This document shows positions 1-11,144 of a stretch of DNA of 64,000 nucleotides, in pieces (positions within the stretch are counted from its first letter, which is position 1; the number at the start of each line of letters is the position of its first letter). The notes under the pieces are model-generated. The model was not told the origin of the DNA. It did not search any database and was given only the letters and a program-made list of their open reading frames with translations. The DNA is from Bdellovibrio bacteriovorus (GTDB taxonomy: Bacteria; Bdellovibrionota; Bdellovibrionia; Bdellovibrionales; Bdellovibrionaceae), in NCBI RefSeq assembly GCF_025558485.1, contig NZ_CP102930.1, positions 1,116,001 through 1,180,000 of the forward strand, written 5' to 3'. The position numbers and the translations under genes were made by a program.

Positions 1-33
1 CAAAGTGATAGCTGCGATGATCATTTTTTTCAT
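1..33 (-). CDS. atpE: ATP synthase F0 subunit c, N-terminal 11 codons (window edge)
   Basis: Only the first 11 codons lie in the window; they read MKKMIIAAITL and run off the left edge. An AAGGAG ribosome binding site sits just upstream of the ATG. The gene follows atpB by 31 bases on the same strand, where subunit c is expected in an atpI-atpB-atpE order. The product would form the membrane rotor ring of the F-type ATP synthase. The lysine-rich, hydrophobic beginning looks like a short leader, but too little is visible to be sure. The assignment rests on context. Confidence 0.7.
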   Translation of the reverse strand, partial: MKKMIIAAITL

Positions 34-64
34 GTGAACTCCTTATGGTTTAAAATTTTGCCTT

Positions 65-754
65 TTAGTGATCGTGTGCAATCGCGAATGCCACATAGAC
101 CATTGAAAGCAAAGTAAATACAAAAGCCTGAACAAAACAAACGAACAATCCCATGATGTAGAATGGAATTGGCACACCGATTGGTACCAAATCCAGGAAC
201 ACGGAAAGAACCGTGTGGTCACCCATCATAACGTTCGCAAGACGAAGACCCAAAGAGAACGGACGAACAACGTGAGACACGATTTCGATCACGAACATCA
301 ATGGCGCCAGGAAAATAACCGGACCCATGAAGTGTTTAAGATAAGCCACCGGGCCGTTTTCTTTCACACCTTGGAAGTTATAGAACAAGAACATCAACAC
401 ACCAAAACCGAAAGTGGTGTTCATGTTTTCTGTCGCAGGAGTCATACCTGGAATCATACCGATCAAGTTATTGAACAGGATGAAGAAGAAAACTGAAGCA
501 AAGAACGGAATGTAGTGCTTGCCGTGTTCACCGATAACCATCTCAGCCAGGCCGGAGGTCATCTCTGTCAGAAGTTCAAAGATCCCGCGAAGAGAGAACT
601 TGCTTGCAGGCATAACAGCTGTTTCACCTTTACCCAGTGAAGCTCTCGCCATCAAACCAATTCCAAATGCAGCAACAGTGGCAATACCTAGAGTCGCAAC
701 GTGTGCGTACTCGTGACCTACTCCAGGAGCTAGTTGTGTCCAGTTAAATGACAT
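65..754 (-). CDS. atpB: ATP synthase F0 subunit a
   Basis: Subunit a forms the proton half-channels next to the c-ring in the inner membrane. The 229-residue protein has several hydrophobic segments and the family signature RPFSLGLRLANVMMGDH, in which Arg171 matches the essential stator arginine (Arg210 in E. coli). The short N-terminus, rich in Trp, His and Tyr, precedes the first membrane span at about residues 20-36. The gene overlaps the atpI-like gene upstream by 11 bases and leads into atpE, so translation is probably coupled. It lies about 20 kb from the genes for F1 and the b stalks. Identification is firm. Confidence 0.96.
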   Translation of the reverse strand: MSFNWTQLAPGVGHEYAHVATLGIATVAAFGIGLMARASLGKGETAVMPASKFSLRGIFELLTEMTSGLAEMVIGEHGKHYIPFFASVFFFILFNNLIGMIPGMTPATENMNTTFGFGVLMFLFYNFQGVKENGPVAYLKHFMGPVIFLAPLMFVIEIVSHVVRPFSLGLRLANVMMGDHTVLSVFLDLVPIGVPIPFYIMGLFVCFVQAFVFTLLSMVYVAFAIAHDH

Positions 755-1103
755 TTTCTTCTTTTCCTTCTCTTAAGGCTTCTTTCATCGCGTATGCGAG
801 TGCTGAAAGAATAAAACTTGCTACACCGAAGGCGAACCAAAGGGTGTCAAACCACGGTAGCTTCACAAGCTTAAAGATAATAATCCCTAAAATCGCGTAC
901 TTAAATACAATGATCCCGATAGCTAGGGCAACCAATTTCTTACTGAAGATCAATACCCATGCAATTCCCGCCAGAAAGAAGCTTAGGAAAATGACCAAGC
1001 TGCCGGAAATGAAGGAATAGCTGTGTTGTGGCGCAGCAAAAAGCCCTAAAAGGATGCCTCCAAGAAGGACTACTAGGGCTTGAATGGTGAGTACAAATTT
1101 CAT
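744..1103 (-). CDS. atpI: AtpI-like ATP synthase assembly protein (ATP synthase I family)
   Basis: This 119-residue, very hydrophobic protein has about four predicted membrane spans, at roughly residues 5-22, 29-50, 56-76 and 85-105. Its C-terminus is charged and contains KEALREGKEEN. Size, topology and position directly before atpB fit the ATP synthase I family (AtpI), which helps assemble the c-ring. It overlaps the gene before it by 4 bases (ATGA) and atpB by 11 bases, so the three are almost certainly one transcription unit. The symbol rests on context and topology, because AtpI proteins are poorly conserved in sequence. Confidence 0.75.
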   Translation of the reverse strand: MKFVLTIQALVVLLGGILLGLFAAPQHSYSFISGSLVIFLSFFLAGIAWVLIFSKKLVALAIGIIVFKYAILGIIIFKLVKLPWFDTLWFAFGVASFILSALAYAMKEALREGKEENVI

Positions 1104-1336
1104 GGCGTTCCGGGTGGTTTCTTGGATTCTGATTCTTTCTCATCTTGTTTCTGCATTCTTTGCAGCAACCAGACAACTCTCCATAACCAGCCCACCAAAC
1201 AGGCCAGGCTTAATCCGGCAAAGATAAGACCCTTGGTTTGATATTTCTGATCAAGATACTGGCCAAGGTAAAAACATCCCAGAATCAAACCGACAAGCTC
1301 AAAGCCAATGGATGCAAAGATTATATACTTTTTCAT
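1100..1336 (-). CDS. atpZ: AtpZ-like small membrane protein
   Basis: This 78-residue protein has two hydrophobic segments (about residues 4-26 and 36-58) followed by a charged tail rich in Lys, Glu and Ser. A short glycine-containing hydrophobic hairpin directly before atpI is typical of AtpZ (F0F1-ATPase accessory family), which has been linked to magnesium or calcium uptake and c-ring assembly. Its ATG overlaps the stop codon of the lipoprotein gene upstream by one base (TAATG), and its stop overlaps atpI by 4 bases. Evidence is topology and neighbourhood; the residues alone would not decide it. Confidence 0.7.
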   Translation of the reverse strand: MKKYIIFASIGFELVGLILGCFYLGQYLDQKYQTKGLIFAGLSLACLVGWLWRVVWLLQRMQKQDEKESESKKPPGTP

Positions 1337-2133
1337 TACTTCCTAAAGCCTTTCGCGCCGGGCGCATTACGCATGCGTTCCTGAAGACGTTTGATCCGCA
1401 GTTCAATGTATTCCGGAGGATTGTACTTCCCACGGTGTTCTTCCAAAACTGCAATGGCACTTTTAAAATCAAAATTTTCCTCGTAGCAAACCGCCAGCGT
1501 CAGGGCGACGTTTTCCTGCACGGCCTTATCCGGATAATGATCAATCAGATCCTTAAAAATCACGGCCGCGTTTTTAAAGTCCTTTTTCGCAACCAGAATA
1601 TTCCCTTTCAGCATCATCGCGCTGAAACGGATATTATCGTCACTTTTTAATTTTAACAGAGAATCAATTTCCGATTCTGCCTGAAAGAAGTTGTTCAGAT
1701 AATACTGAGCACGGGCAATGTTCATTTTATACTGGGCCGCCTCCAGATCCGTATGGGGCATCTGTTGCAGCTTGCTGAATTCAATGATCGAAGCCTGATA
1801 ATCCTGAAGATTGTTGAAATAAATCGAGGCAATTTGCCGCTGGGATTCCAGTCGCTCTTTTTCGTCCGTCGAATTCAGAACAATGTAGTGATGGTAGGCG
1901 ATGGCTTTTTTAAAGTCTTTGATTTCAAAAAAAGAAAGTCGGGCCGCTTCGCGCGCGGCTTCCAACGGATATTTGCTGGAAGCGTTTCTTTTGATGACTT
2001 GATCCAAATATCCCAGGGCAATTCTGAAATGACCCTGGGATATGGATTTTTGTGCTTGTTTAAAGTCCGCCTCTTCCTGAGAAGAGCAGGCTGACAGAGC
2101 CAAAACTAGGGCAACCAGCAAGGCTCTGATCAT
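1336..2133 (-). CDS. TPR-repeat lipoprotein between gyrA and the F0 genes
   Basis: I chose the ATG at 2133, two bases after the gyrA stop, because it gives a compact signal peptide ending in the lipobox LSAC (Cys at about residue 16) and has a GAGGGAG ribosome binding site inside the end of gyrA. The longer upstream reading has no signal. The mature part is helical, with repeated patterns of the tetratricopeptide type, for example around YYLNNFFQAESEI and FKNAAVIFKDLIDHYPDKA. It is probably a membrane-anchored periplasmic scaffold or adaptor, like BamD or YbgF-family proteins in style only. No specific partner can be named. The C-terminal tail is basic. Confidence 0.85.
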   Translation of the reverse strand: MIRALLVALVLALSACSSQEEADFKQAQKSISQGHFRIALGYLDQVIKRNASSKYPLEAAREAARLSFFEIKDFKKAIAYHHYIVLNSTDEKERLESQRQIASIYFNNLQDYQASIIEFSKLQQMPHTDLEAAQYKMNIARAQYYLNNFFQAESEIDSLLKLKSDDNIRFSAMMLKGNILVAKKDFKNAAVIFKDLIDHYPDKAVQENVALTLAVCYEENFDFKSAIAVLEEHRGKYNPPEYIELRIKRLQERMRNAPGAKGFRK

Positions 2134-2134
2134 T

Positions 2135-4615
2135 TTAGTGAGTGACTCCCTCTGGAGCTGTTTCTTCAGCCGCAGAATCGTCCTCTGCCACAACAGCCAC
2201 ACCAGTCACGGTCTCTTCCTTCTCATCAATATTGATCAGGCGGACACCTTGAGTGTTACGACCCAGAACAGAGATGTCCGTCACTTTCATACGGATAACC
2301 TGTCCTTTGTCTGTGGAAAGAATAAGCTCCATGTTGTCGGCCACTTTCTTCGTACCGATAACAACACCGACTTTGTCTGTGGTTTTCTGAGTGATAATGC
2401 CCACACCACCTCTGGACTGGATGCGGTATTCCGCCACTTCAGAGCGCTTACCGTAACCTTTGGAAGTCACCATCAGGATAGTGTCTTTGGTGTTCTTTTC
2501 TAGAACCTCCATTGCCACAACCACGTCATCTTTTGCCAGTGTGATTGCTTTCACACCGCGAGCCGTACGACCCATACCACGCACATCTGCTTCATTGAAG
2601 CGGATGGACATGCCCTCTTTGGTAGCGATGAAAATATCGCTTTGGCCGTCAGAAATTTTCACGTCGATAATGGTGTCATCCAAGTCTGTCGTCAGTGCAA
2701 TCACACCGGCTGTTCTTGGGTTGGAGAACGCATCCAAAGATGTTTTCTTAATCACACCTTTTTCAGTCAACATCACAACATATTTGCTTTCGCTGAATTC
2801 ATTCACCGGCAGGATCGCGCGAACACTTTCACCATTGGAAAGCTGAACCACGTTAGCCAAAGATTTCCCTTTGGATGTTCTTGTGCCTAATGGCAGACGG
2901 TGAACCTTGCACCAGTAAACCTTACCTTTGTCAGTGAAGACCAGAAGCATGGTTTTCGTGCTGGCAGAGAAGATGTCCGTAACGTAGTCCTCTTCCTTGG
3001 TCTCCATGCCTTTCAGGCCTTTACCGCCACGTTTTTGCACGCGGTATTCTTCGACCGGGATACGCTTGATCAGGCCTGTGTTGGTCACAGTCACAACCAT
3101 TTGTTCATCGGCAATCAGGTCTTCATCTTCCAGATCACTCAGGTCACCGGTAATTTGAGTGCGGCGAGGATCGGCATAACGTTTTTTCAGGTCTTCCAAT
3201 TCGCCCACGATGATTTTGTAAATCTCGCGAACGTCAGCAAGAACGAACTTCAACCAGTCGATTTGTTTCATCAACTCAGCCAGTTCCGCAATAATTTTAT
3301 CGCGTTCCAAACCTGTCAGACGTTGCAAGCGCATTTCCAGAATCGCAACAGCCTGTCGTTCAGAGAAATCGAATTTTTCCATCAGGGCTTCACGAGCCGT
3401 GTTGGCCTCTTTGGAGGCACGGATGGTTTTGATCACCTCTTCAATGTGATCCAGAGCTTTTTTCAAACCTTCCAGAATATGGGCACGTTCCTGCGCTTTT
3501 TTAAGTTCAAAGATACAGCGTTTCGTAACGACGTCACGACGATGATCCACAAACGCTTCCAGCATGCCTTTCAAATCGAAAGTCACCGGCTGGTTTTTCG
3601 CATCCAGAGCCAGCATGATGATACCGAAGCTCGTCTGCATCTGAGTGTATTTGTAAAGTCTGTTCAGAATCACGCTGGCGTTTTCACCGCGTTTCAAAAC
3701 AACCACGATACGCATACCTTCTCTGGAAGATTCGTCACGGATGTCAGAGATGCCTTCGATCTGTTTATCACGGACCAAATCCGCCATGCTTTCAATCAGC
3801 TTGGCTTTATTCACTTGATAAGGAATTTCAGTGATGATGATCTCTTCACGGTCTTTCACTTGAACGATTTCAGCCACAGCCTTGATGGTCACGATACCAC
3901 GGCCTTTTTTATAAGCCTGCAAGATGCCTTCACGGCCTGCGATCACACCGCTGGTTGGGAAATCCGGCCCTTTGATGTGTTGCATGAGATCTTCAATCTG
4001 ACAGTCGGGATGACCAATAAGATGAATACATCCGTCAATCACTTCGCCCAGATTATGCGGAGGAATATTCGTCGCCATACCCACCGCGATACCCGCTGAA
4101 CCATTTACCAGCAAATTTGGAAACTTGGATGGAAGAACTGTCGGAATCAACAAAGAGTCGTCGTAGTTTGGACCATAGGAAACGGTTTCTTTTTCAAGAT
4201 CGTTCAGAAGTTCTTCTGCCAAAGCCGTCAGACGGATCTCTGTATAACGCATGGCTGCCGGGCTATCGCCGTCGATGGAACCGAAATTCCCCTGACCATC
4301 TTCAAGCGGGTAGCGCAGAGAGAAATCCTGGGCCATACGAACCATGGTATCGTAAACAGAAGCATCACCATGCGGGTGATATTTACCGATCACATCACCC
4401 ACCACACGGGCAGACTTCAGGTAAGGTCTGTTGTGGCGGTTATTCATTTCACTTTGTGCAAACAATACGCGGCGGTGAACCGGTTTCAAACCATCGCGCA
4501 CATCGGGAAGAGCACGACCCACGATAACGGACATGGAATACTGAAGGTAAGCTCCGCGCATTTCCTTGCTGATATCGACGAGCGTGACGCCCTTTTCCTG
4601 TTGATTATTTTCCAT
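2135..4615 (-). CDS. gyrA: DNA gyrase subunit A
   Basis: GyrA breaks and rejoins DNA in the A2B2 gyrase that introduces negative supercoils. The protein has 826 residues. The winged-helix/tower part carries [10 protein letters not shown] with catalytic Tyr124, and the C-terminal beta-pinwheel carries the GyrA-box QKRGGKG, which marks a true gyrase and not topoisomerase IV. The quinolone-resistance segment reads [10 protein letters not shown], so the position of E. coli Ser83 is Ala85 while the acidic Asp89 (E. coli Asp87) is kept. The gene follows gyrB by 21 bases, and a lipoprotein gene starts two bases after its stop. Confidence 0.98.
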   Translation of the reverse strand: MENNQQEKGVTLVDISKEMRGAYLQYSMSVIVGRALPDVRDGLKPVHRRVLFAQSEMNNRHNRPYLKSARVVGDVIGKYHPHGDASVYDTMVRMAQDFSLRYPLEDGQGNFGSIDGDSPAAMRYTEIRLTALAEELLNDLEKETVSYGPNYDDSLLIPTVLPSKFPNLLVNGSAGIAVGMATNIPPHNLGEVIDGCIHLIGHPDCQIEDLMQHIKGPDFPTSGVIAGREGILQAYKKGRGIVTIKAVAEIVQVKDREEIIITEIPYQVNKAKLIESMADLVRDKQIEGISDIRDESSREGMRIVVVLKRGENASVILNRLYKYTQMQTSFGIIMLALDAKNQPVTFDLKGMLEAFVDHRRDVVTKRCIFELKKAQERAHILEGLKKALDHIEEVIKTIRASKEANTAREALMEKFDFSERQAVAILEMRLQRLTGLERDKIIAELAELMKQIDWLKFVLADVREIYKIIVGELEDLKKRYADPRRTQITGDLSDLEDEDLIADEQMVVTVTNTGLIKRIPVEEYRVQKRGGKGLKGMETKEEDYVTDIFSASTKTMLLVFTDKGKVYWCKVHRLPLGTRTSKGKSLANVVQLSNGESVRAILPVNEFSESKYVVMLTEKGVIKKTSLDAFSNPRTAGVIALTTDLDDTIIDVKISDGQSDIFIATKEGMSIRFNEADVRGMGRTARGVKAITLAKDDVVVAMEVLEKNTKDTILMVTSKGYGKRSEVAEYRIQSRGGVGIITQKTTDKVGVVIGTKKVADNMELILSTDKGQVIRMKVTDISVLGRNTQGVRLINIDEKEETVTGVAVVAEDDSAAEETAPEGVTH

Positions 4616-4636
4616 AAAATTAAATCCTGTCTAAAA

Positions 4637-7066
<2,430 letters not shown>

Positions 7067-7157
7067 TCATTGCTTTGCATACCCCTCGACTCTGTGAAAA
7101 TTCACTCTCGAAGGTGTCGCGTTCATCATTCGCTTCCGGTTGAGAAACCGAAAGGAG

Positions 7158-8282
7158 CTACTCAAGAATGTGGCCATCCTTGATGCGCACAACGGAAAGC
7201 TGATCGAGGCTGAAAGAATCGGGCAAAGTGAAATCCGTGGTTGTTACAAAAATCTGCGTATTGATCTCGTGTAAGAACGTAATCAGTGCATCTCTTTTGG
7301 CTTTATCCAGCTCGGAAAGTACGTCGTCCAACATCAGCACAGGATAGGTCCCGTGAGCCTTCCTATGATACACAATTTGGGCCATTTTGAAAGACAATAT
7401 GATGGCTCTCTGCTGCCCCTGGCTACAGAAAAATCGTGAGTCTTTTTGCCCATATAGGAACACAATGTCGTGCTTATGTGGGCCTACCAAACTTGTTCCA
7501 CTAGAGAGCTCCGCATCATGCAGTTCACGAAGACGTTTTATCAGTGCATTTTCGACTTCATCTCGGGAAAAGTTCACGGCGTTTTGATCGGAAACAAGGT
7601 ATTCCACGGAGATATCCACAGTAGAATTCCCGGAAATGTATTGCATGGCATTATTAAACTCTTTAGAAAGACCAGCCAGGGCTGTGATGCGGGCATGGGT
7701 CAAATCGGTCGCTAAACGCACAAATTGGGGCTCCAGGGACTCCAAAAGGCCTTCGGTGACCGTTCGGTCCTGTAAGCCCTCTAAAAAGTTCTTAAGGATC
7801 TTGTTGCGCGTTTTCAGTGCTTTTCGGTAATCGGCAATCAAACTCACATTTCGGCGGTCGAAAGTGACCAGCAGCTCATCCACCAGTTCGCGGCGGTGAT
7901 CGGCCCCTTCTTTGATCGAAGCCAGACTTTCAGGACTGAACACCACACTGGCAAAAATTTTGCGAATGTCCGCCGAGTTCACGCGCTTTTCATTCAACGT
8001 CAGAACCTTGCGACTTTTCGACAGGCCCATCTTGAGTTTGTAGTGAAGATCATTTTGACTGATCAGTGCCTGAATAACCGATTCGCTGTACTGGGAATTG
8101 ATCAGAGTGGAATTGTCAGAGTAGCGGAAGGAATCCCCTTGAGAGATCATGTACATCGCTTCAAGGAGATTTGTTTTTCCCTGTCCATTTTCCCCGAGGA
8201 AGACATTTACCCGAGGAGAGAAGGACAAGACCACGTCCCGATAATTTCGGAAATTAACCAGACGCAGTCGTTCGAAAATCAT
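7158..8282 (-). CDS. recF: DNA replication and repair protein RecF
   Basis: RecF is an SMC-like ATPase that, with RecO and RecR, helps load RecA at single-stranded gaps. The 374-residue protein has Walker A GENGQGKTN at about residue 33, the ABC-type signature in SQGQQRAIILSFKMAQ, and Walker B LMLDDVLSELD. Length matches the family. The ATG overlaps the dnaN stop by one base (TAATG), so the two are translationally coupled in the classic dnaN-recF order. The 100 bases between recF and gyrB hold no clear terminator. Confidence 0.97.
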   Translation of the reverse strand: MIFERLRLVNFRNYRDVVLSFSPRVNVFLGENGQGKTNLLEAMYMISQGDSFRYSDNSTLINSQYSESVIQALISQNDLHYKLKMGLSKSRKVLTLNEKRVNSADIRKIFASVVFSPESLASIKEGADHRRELVDELLVTFDRRNVSLIADYRKALKTRNKILKNFLEGLQDRTVTEGLLESLEPQFVRLATDLTHARITALAGLSKEFNNAMQYISGNSTVDISVEYLVSDQNAVNFSRDEVENALIKRLRELHDAELSSGTSLVGPHKHDIVFLYGQKDSRFFCSQGQQRAIILSFKMAQIVYHRKAHGTYPVLMLDDVLSELDKAKRDALITFLHEINTQIFVTTTDFTLPDSFSLDQLSVVRIKDGHILE

Positions 8283-9388
8283 TAGATTCTCATCGGCATC
8301 ACAACACAGGTGTAAGTCTGATCGTTGTGCGGTCTCATCAAACCTGGAGACAAGTGATCGTTCAATTCAAAATCAATCTTGTCATGGTTCATGCTGGTCA
8401 GGATGTCCGTGATGTACTTGGCATTGAAACCGATTTTGATTTCATTGCCTGCGTAATCCACTTCGATTTCCTCTTTCGCATCACCCAGCTCTGGATTGTT
8501 GGAGGAAATTTCCATACGGCCGTTGGAAAGATTCAAAAGAACCGCTTTGGATTTTTGATTCGCCAACAAAGACACGCGCTTTAGTGAAGTCAGGAAAGCA
8601 TCGCGGTTGATCATCACTTTTTGCGGAAGCTTCTGTGGAATAAACTGTTGATAATTCGGGTACTTTCCTTCGATCAAACGAATCATCAGAATTGTTGATG
8701 AATGTTTCAATACGAATTGGGATCCTTCCACAGCTATTTCCACAGTGCCTTCAATGCTCTCAAGAATTTTCTTAATTTCATGAAGACCTTTGCGTGGAAT
8801 GATCACACCTTGAGTCGCATTCACTTTGATTTCTGAGGAAGGTTTATTCACCAGGCTCATACGGTGACCGTCAGTGGCAACCATCTTAAATCCGGATTGA
8901 GGATTCAATTCGAAGAAGACACCGTTCAGGTGATAACGGGTTTCGTCAGTGGAAACGGAGTAGATTGTTTTATCAATCATCTCTTTCAGCACTTGTGCAT
9001 CAATCTTGATGAAGGCCTGAGAGTTGTAAGTCGGGAAGATCGGATATTCTTCGGCAGAGATACCCACAATCTTGGATGTGTATTTCCCTTGCTTGATTTC
9101 CAACCAGTTGTTTTCTTTTTTGATCAGAGTGATCGGACCTTCAGAAAGTTCTTTGGCAATGTCGAATAAACTTTTCGCACTGACAGCCACTTTACCTGGT
9201 TGATAAACTTGAACTTTAATTTGATCTGTCAGGCTGACTTCCAAATCTGTGGCAAAAACCTTCAAAGTGTTTTGGTCTGCTTCCAGCAAAACATTAATCA
9301 AGATTGGCATGGTGTTGCGTTTCTCAACAATGTTCTGAGTTTTACCGATAAGGCTTAATAGATCTCTCTTATCAATTTCTAATTTCAT
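8282..9388 (-). CDS. dnaN: DNA polymerase III beta sliding clamp
   Basis: The beta clamp is a ring-shaped dimer that tethers DNA polymerase III and other replication proteins to DNA. The 368-residue product has the three-fold clamp architecture and family landmarks such as KRNTMPILINVLLEA near the N-terminus, EYPIFP and DGHRMSLV in the middle, and a C-terminal VVMPMRI like the MPMRL ending of other clamps, which forms part of the peptide-binding pocket. A purine-rich ribosome binding site lies in a 12-base motif that is duplicated immediately upstream (9389-9412). The promoter must lie in or near the adjoining candidate origin. Confidence 0.98.
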   Translation of the reverse strand: MKLEIDKRDLLSLIGKTQNIVEKRNTMPILINVLLEADQNTLKVFATDLEVSLTDQIKVQVYQPGKVAVSAKSLFDIAKELSEGPITLIKKENNWLEIKQGKYTSKIVGISAEEYPIFPTYNSQAFIKIDAQVLKEMIDKTIYSVSTDETRYHLNGVFFELNPQSGFKMVATDGHRMSLVNKPSSEIKVNATQGVIIPRKGLHEIKKILESIEGTVEIAVEGSQFVLKHSSTILMIRLIEGKYPNYQQFIPQKLPQKVMINRDAFLTSLKRVSLLANQKSKAVLLNLSNGRMEISSNNPELGDAKEEIEVDYAGNEIKIGFNAKYITDILTSMNHDKIDFELNDHLSPGLMRPHNDQTYTCVVMPMRI

Positions 9389-9412
9389 AAGACCCTCTTT
9401 AAAGACCCTCTT
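9389..9412 (-). repeat. Tandem duplication of the dnaN ribosome-binding segment
   Basis: Directly before the dnaN ATG, the bases 9389-9400 (AAGACCCTCTTT) and 9401-9412 (AAAGACCCTCTT) are near-identical head-to-tail copies. In the mRNA sense each contains AGAGGGTCTT, that is, a GAGGG Shine-Dalgarno core, so dnaN has two stacked ribosome binding sites, only the proximal one at usable spacing. The function, if any, is unknown. Confidence 0.7.
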
Positions 9413-9646
9413 ATTATCTAATTCTATATATATAAATATCTAGTAGTAGTAGTAGGGGCGTGGAAAACCTAACAAATCCTCTAAGTCCATGTAAACACTA
9501 AAAAACATTTGTGGATAAAGACTCTGTACAACTTTGCAGTTTTTGAGTCTTTTTTGGGGGTAACTCAGATCCACATTTTAAGCCCCAAACTCTTCCACAA
9601 CTCTTTCCACAGTCCACATTCACACCCCTGTGATATTGTGGATACG
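9405..9646. other. oriC: Candidate chromosomal replication origin (oriC) between dnaN and dnaA
   Basis: This gene-free stretch holds a cluster of DnaA boxes fitting NN(A/T)TCCACA: minus-strand TTATCCACA (perfect consensus) at 9510-9518, plus-strand AGATCCACA 9567-9575, TCTTCCACA 9591-9599 and CTTTCCACA 9603-9611, and minus-strand GTATCCACA 9638-9646, which falls in the end of dnaA. A one-mismatch box (TTTTCCACG, minus) is at 9459-9467. Left of these are GGGGCG, then TAG x5 (9441-9455), then an AT-rich run at 9411-9440 that would serve as the unwinding element. The order boxes, GC-rich spacer, TAG triplets, AT-rich run matches the basal unwinding system described for bacterial origins. The dnaA-rpmH gap is the competing candidate but has only one box. 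Confidence 0.72.
9441..9455 (+). repeat. Five tandem TAG triplets (putative DnaA-trio element)
   Basis: Five uninterrupted TAG triplets lie between the AT-rich run and a GGGGCG spacer. Read 3' to 5' away from the DnaA boxes they are GAT repeats, which is the polarity and composition of the DnaA-trio that guides DnaA filament growth on single-stranded DNA. A box-like sequence on the minus strand (9459-9467) abuts the spacer. The match is by eye. Confidence 0.65.
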
Positions 9647-11035
9647 CTGTTCTAAATCTTCGATATCCTTGGCAATATCCTGGTCCGCAGCTTGTAGATT
9701 CTTGACCCGTTCTAGCGCATTCATCACAGTTGTGTGATCTTTGCCGCCGAATGACTTACCGATATCCACCAAAGATTTATCCAGGAACTTCTTAATCAGA
9801 TACATCGCGATTTGACGTGGAACGACAATCGGCTTGGCTCTGGTGGAGGATTTTAGATCCAAAACGCGCACTTTAAAATGGTCAGCGACCAGCTTCATGA
9901 TCTCTTCCACAGAAATCGTGGATTGAGTTTCGTGATGTGAAAGAATGCGCTTCACCAGCTCGTAATCAATCGGCAGGCCCTGAAGCTCAGAGAACATCTT
10001 CACCTTCTTCAGATTGCCTTCCAGCTCACGGATGGATCTTTTGGATATTCTGGCTATGTAGTTCACGACGTCTTCAGGAAGGCGCACATTGAACTTTTCA
10101 GCCTTGTAGCGAAGGATCGCAATACGTGTTTCCAGATCTGGCATCGTGATGTCCGCGATCAAACCACGTTCCAAACGGGTGCGACTGCGGTCTTCCAGGC
10201 CGTGGATATCTTTCGGCATACGGTCGCTGGCTAGAATGACCTGCTTGCGACTGTCGATAAAGCTGTTCACGGTGTGGAAGAATTCTTCCTGCACGGCCTC
10301 ACCACGCGCAATAAACTGCACGTCATCCACTAGCAGGATGTCTGAATTTTCGCGGTATTTTTGGCGGAACTTATCCATCTCATGGCGGCGGATGGCTGAA
10401 ATACATTCATTCATAAAGCGTTCAGCCGAGATATATGTAATCCTAAGTTGCTGATATTGCTCGCGAATATGATTTCCAGCAGCATGCAGTAAGTGGGTCT
10501 TACCCATTCCTACCGGTCCATATATATAGAGAGGGTTGTAATCGTCAGCCCCTGGGTTCCTTGCCACATTAAAGCAGGCGGCATGAGCAAACTCAGAATT
10601 TTTCCCCACGACGAAGGTAGAGAATGTGAGATCTGAATTCAGGCTATCCGTACTAGACCTTTGTTGAGTAGGCTGGATATTCTGAGCACGCGCCAGTTGA
10701 GCCTGGAGGATCTCAGATCCACTTAAAAGCTCTTCTGGGGTGGAGGACGTCTCAATATGAGAATTTATTTTGTTCCCCGTAATACTGAACTCAACCTCAA
10801 AGGGCTTACCGTAAGTATCTGAAATCTCTGTATAAATTTTATCCTGAAGGTTCTCGATCACGAAGTACTGATGAAGGGCGTTAGGCACTCCTAGGACCAG
10901 ACGTGGGCGTTCAGTAGGGCCCGTGGTGCTCACGTACTCAATAGGATCCAGCCAGGTATCCAACAACTTATTATTGTCGTTCCTGCTTTTCATCTTGGTT
11001 TTGATAAGTGTCCAAAAAGACGAGTTTAATTCCAC
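9620..11035 (-). CDS. dnaA: Chromosomal replication initiator DnaA
   Basis: DnaA binds the origin boxes and melts DNA to start replication. The 471-residue protein has an N-terminal domain I (to about residue 90), a variable linker, an AAA+ domain with Walker A GPVGMGKT (173-180) and Walker B LLVDDVQF (234-241), and a C-terminal helix-turn-helix domain whose signature is FGGKDHTTVMNA. The start is a GTG with GAGGGGAA upstream. The gene is divergent from rpmH, and its last codons contain a DnaA box of the neighbouring origin. If oriC is at 9.4-9.65 kb, dnaA alone among its neighbours is transcribed toward the origin. Confidence 0.98.
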   Translation of the reverse strand: MELNSSFWTLIKTKMKSRNDNNKLLDTWLDPIEYVSTTGPTERPRLVLGVPNALHQYFVIENLQDKIYTEISDTYGKPFEVEFSITGNKINSHIETSSTPEELLSGSEILQAQLARAQNIQPTQQRSSTDSLNSDLTFSTFVVGKNSEFAHAACFNVARNPGADDYNPLYIYGPVGMGKTHLLHAAGNHIREQYQQLRITYISAERFMNECISAIRRHEMDKFRQKYRENSDILLVDDVQFIARGEAVQEEFFHTVNSFIDSRKQVILASDRMPKDIHGLEDRSRTRLERGLIADITMPDLETRIAILRYKAEKFNVRLPEDVVNYIARISKRSIRELEGNLKKVKMFSELQGLPIDYELVKRILSHHETQSTISVEEIMKLVADHFKVRVLDLKSSTRAKPIVVPRQIAMYLIKKFLDKSLVDIGKSFGGKDHTTVMNALERVKNLQAADQDIAKDIEDLEQRIHNITGV

Positions 11036-11115
11036 GTGATTCCCCTCAAGTACCGGGTCCTCTTAACAAGGGGAGCTGAAGTTTTCAACAGTTGACCTTC
11101 TTGCCGCATTGTGCT

Positions 11116-11144
11116 TTATTAATGCCCCACGTATCTAGTTGTAA
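11116..11144 (-). promoter_or_regulatory. Putative dnaA promoter (divergent from rpmH)
   Basis: On the minus strand TTACAA (11139-11144) is followed after 17 bases by TAATAA (11116-11121), about 80 bases before the dnaA GTG. The -35 element is the reverse complement of the proposed rpmH -35 (TTGTAA), so both promoters would share the same six base pairs. Matched by eye only. Confidence 0.4.

Noticed and set aside
2900..4099. 399-codon open frame on the plus strand inside gyrA
   Set aside because: It is antisense to a certain gene, is rich in His, Phe and Asn as expected from a complementary frame, and has no ribosome site or family features.
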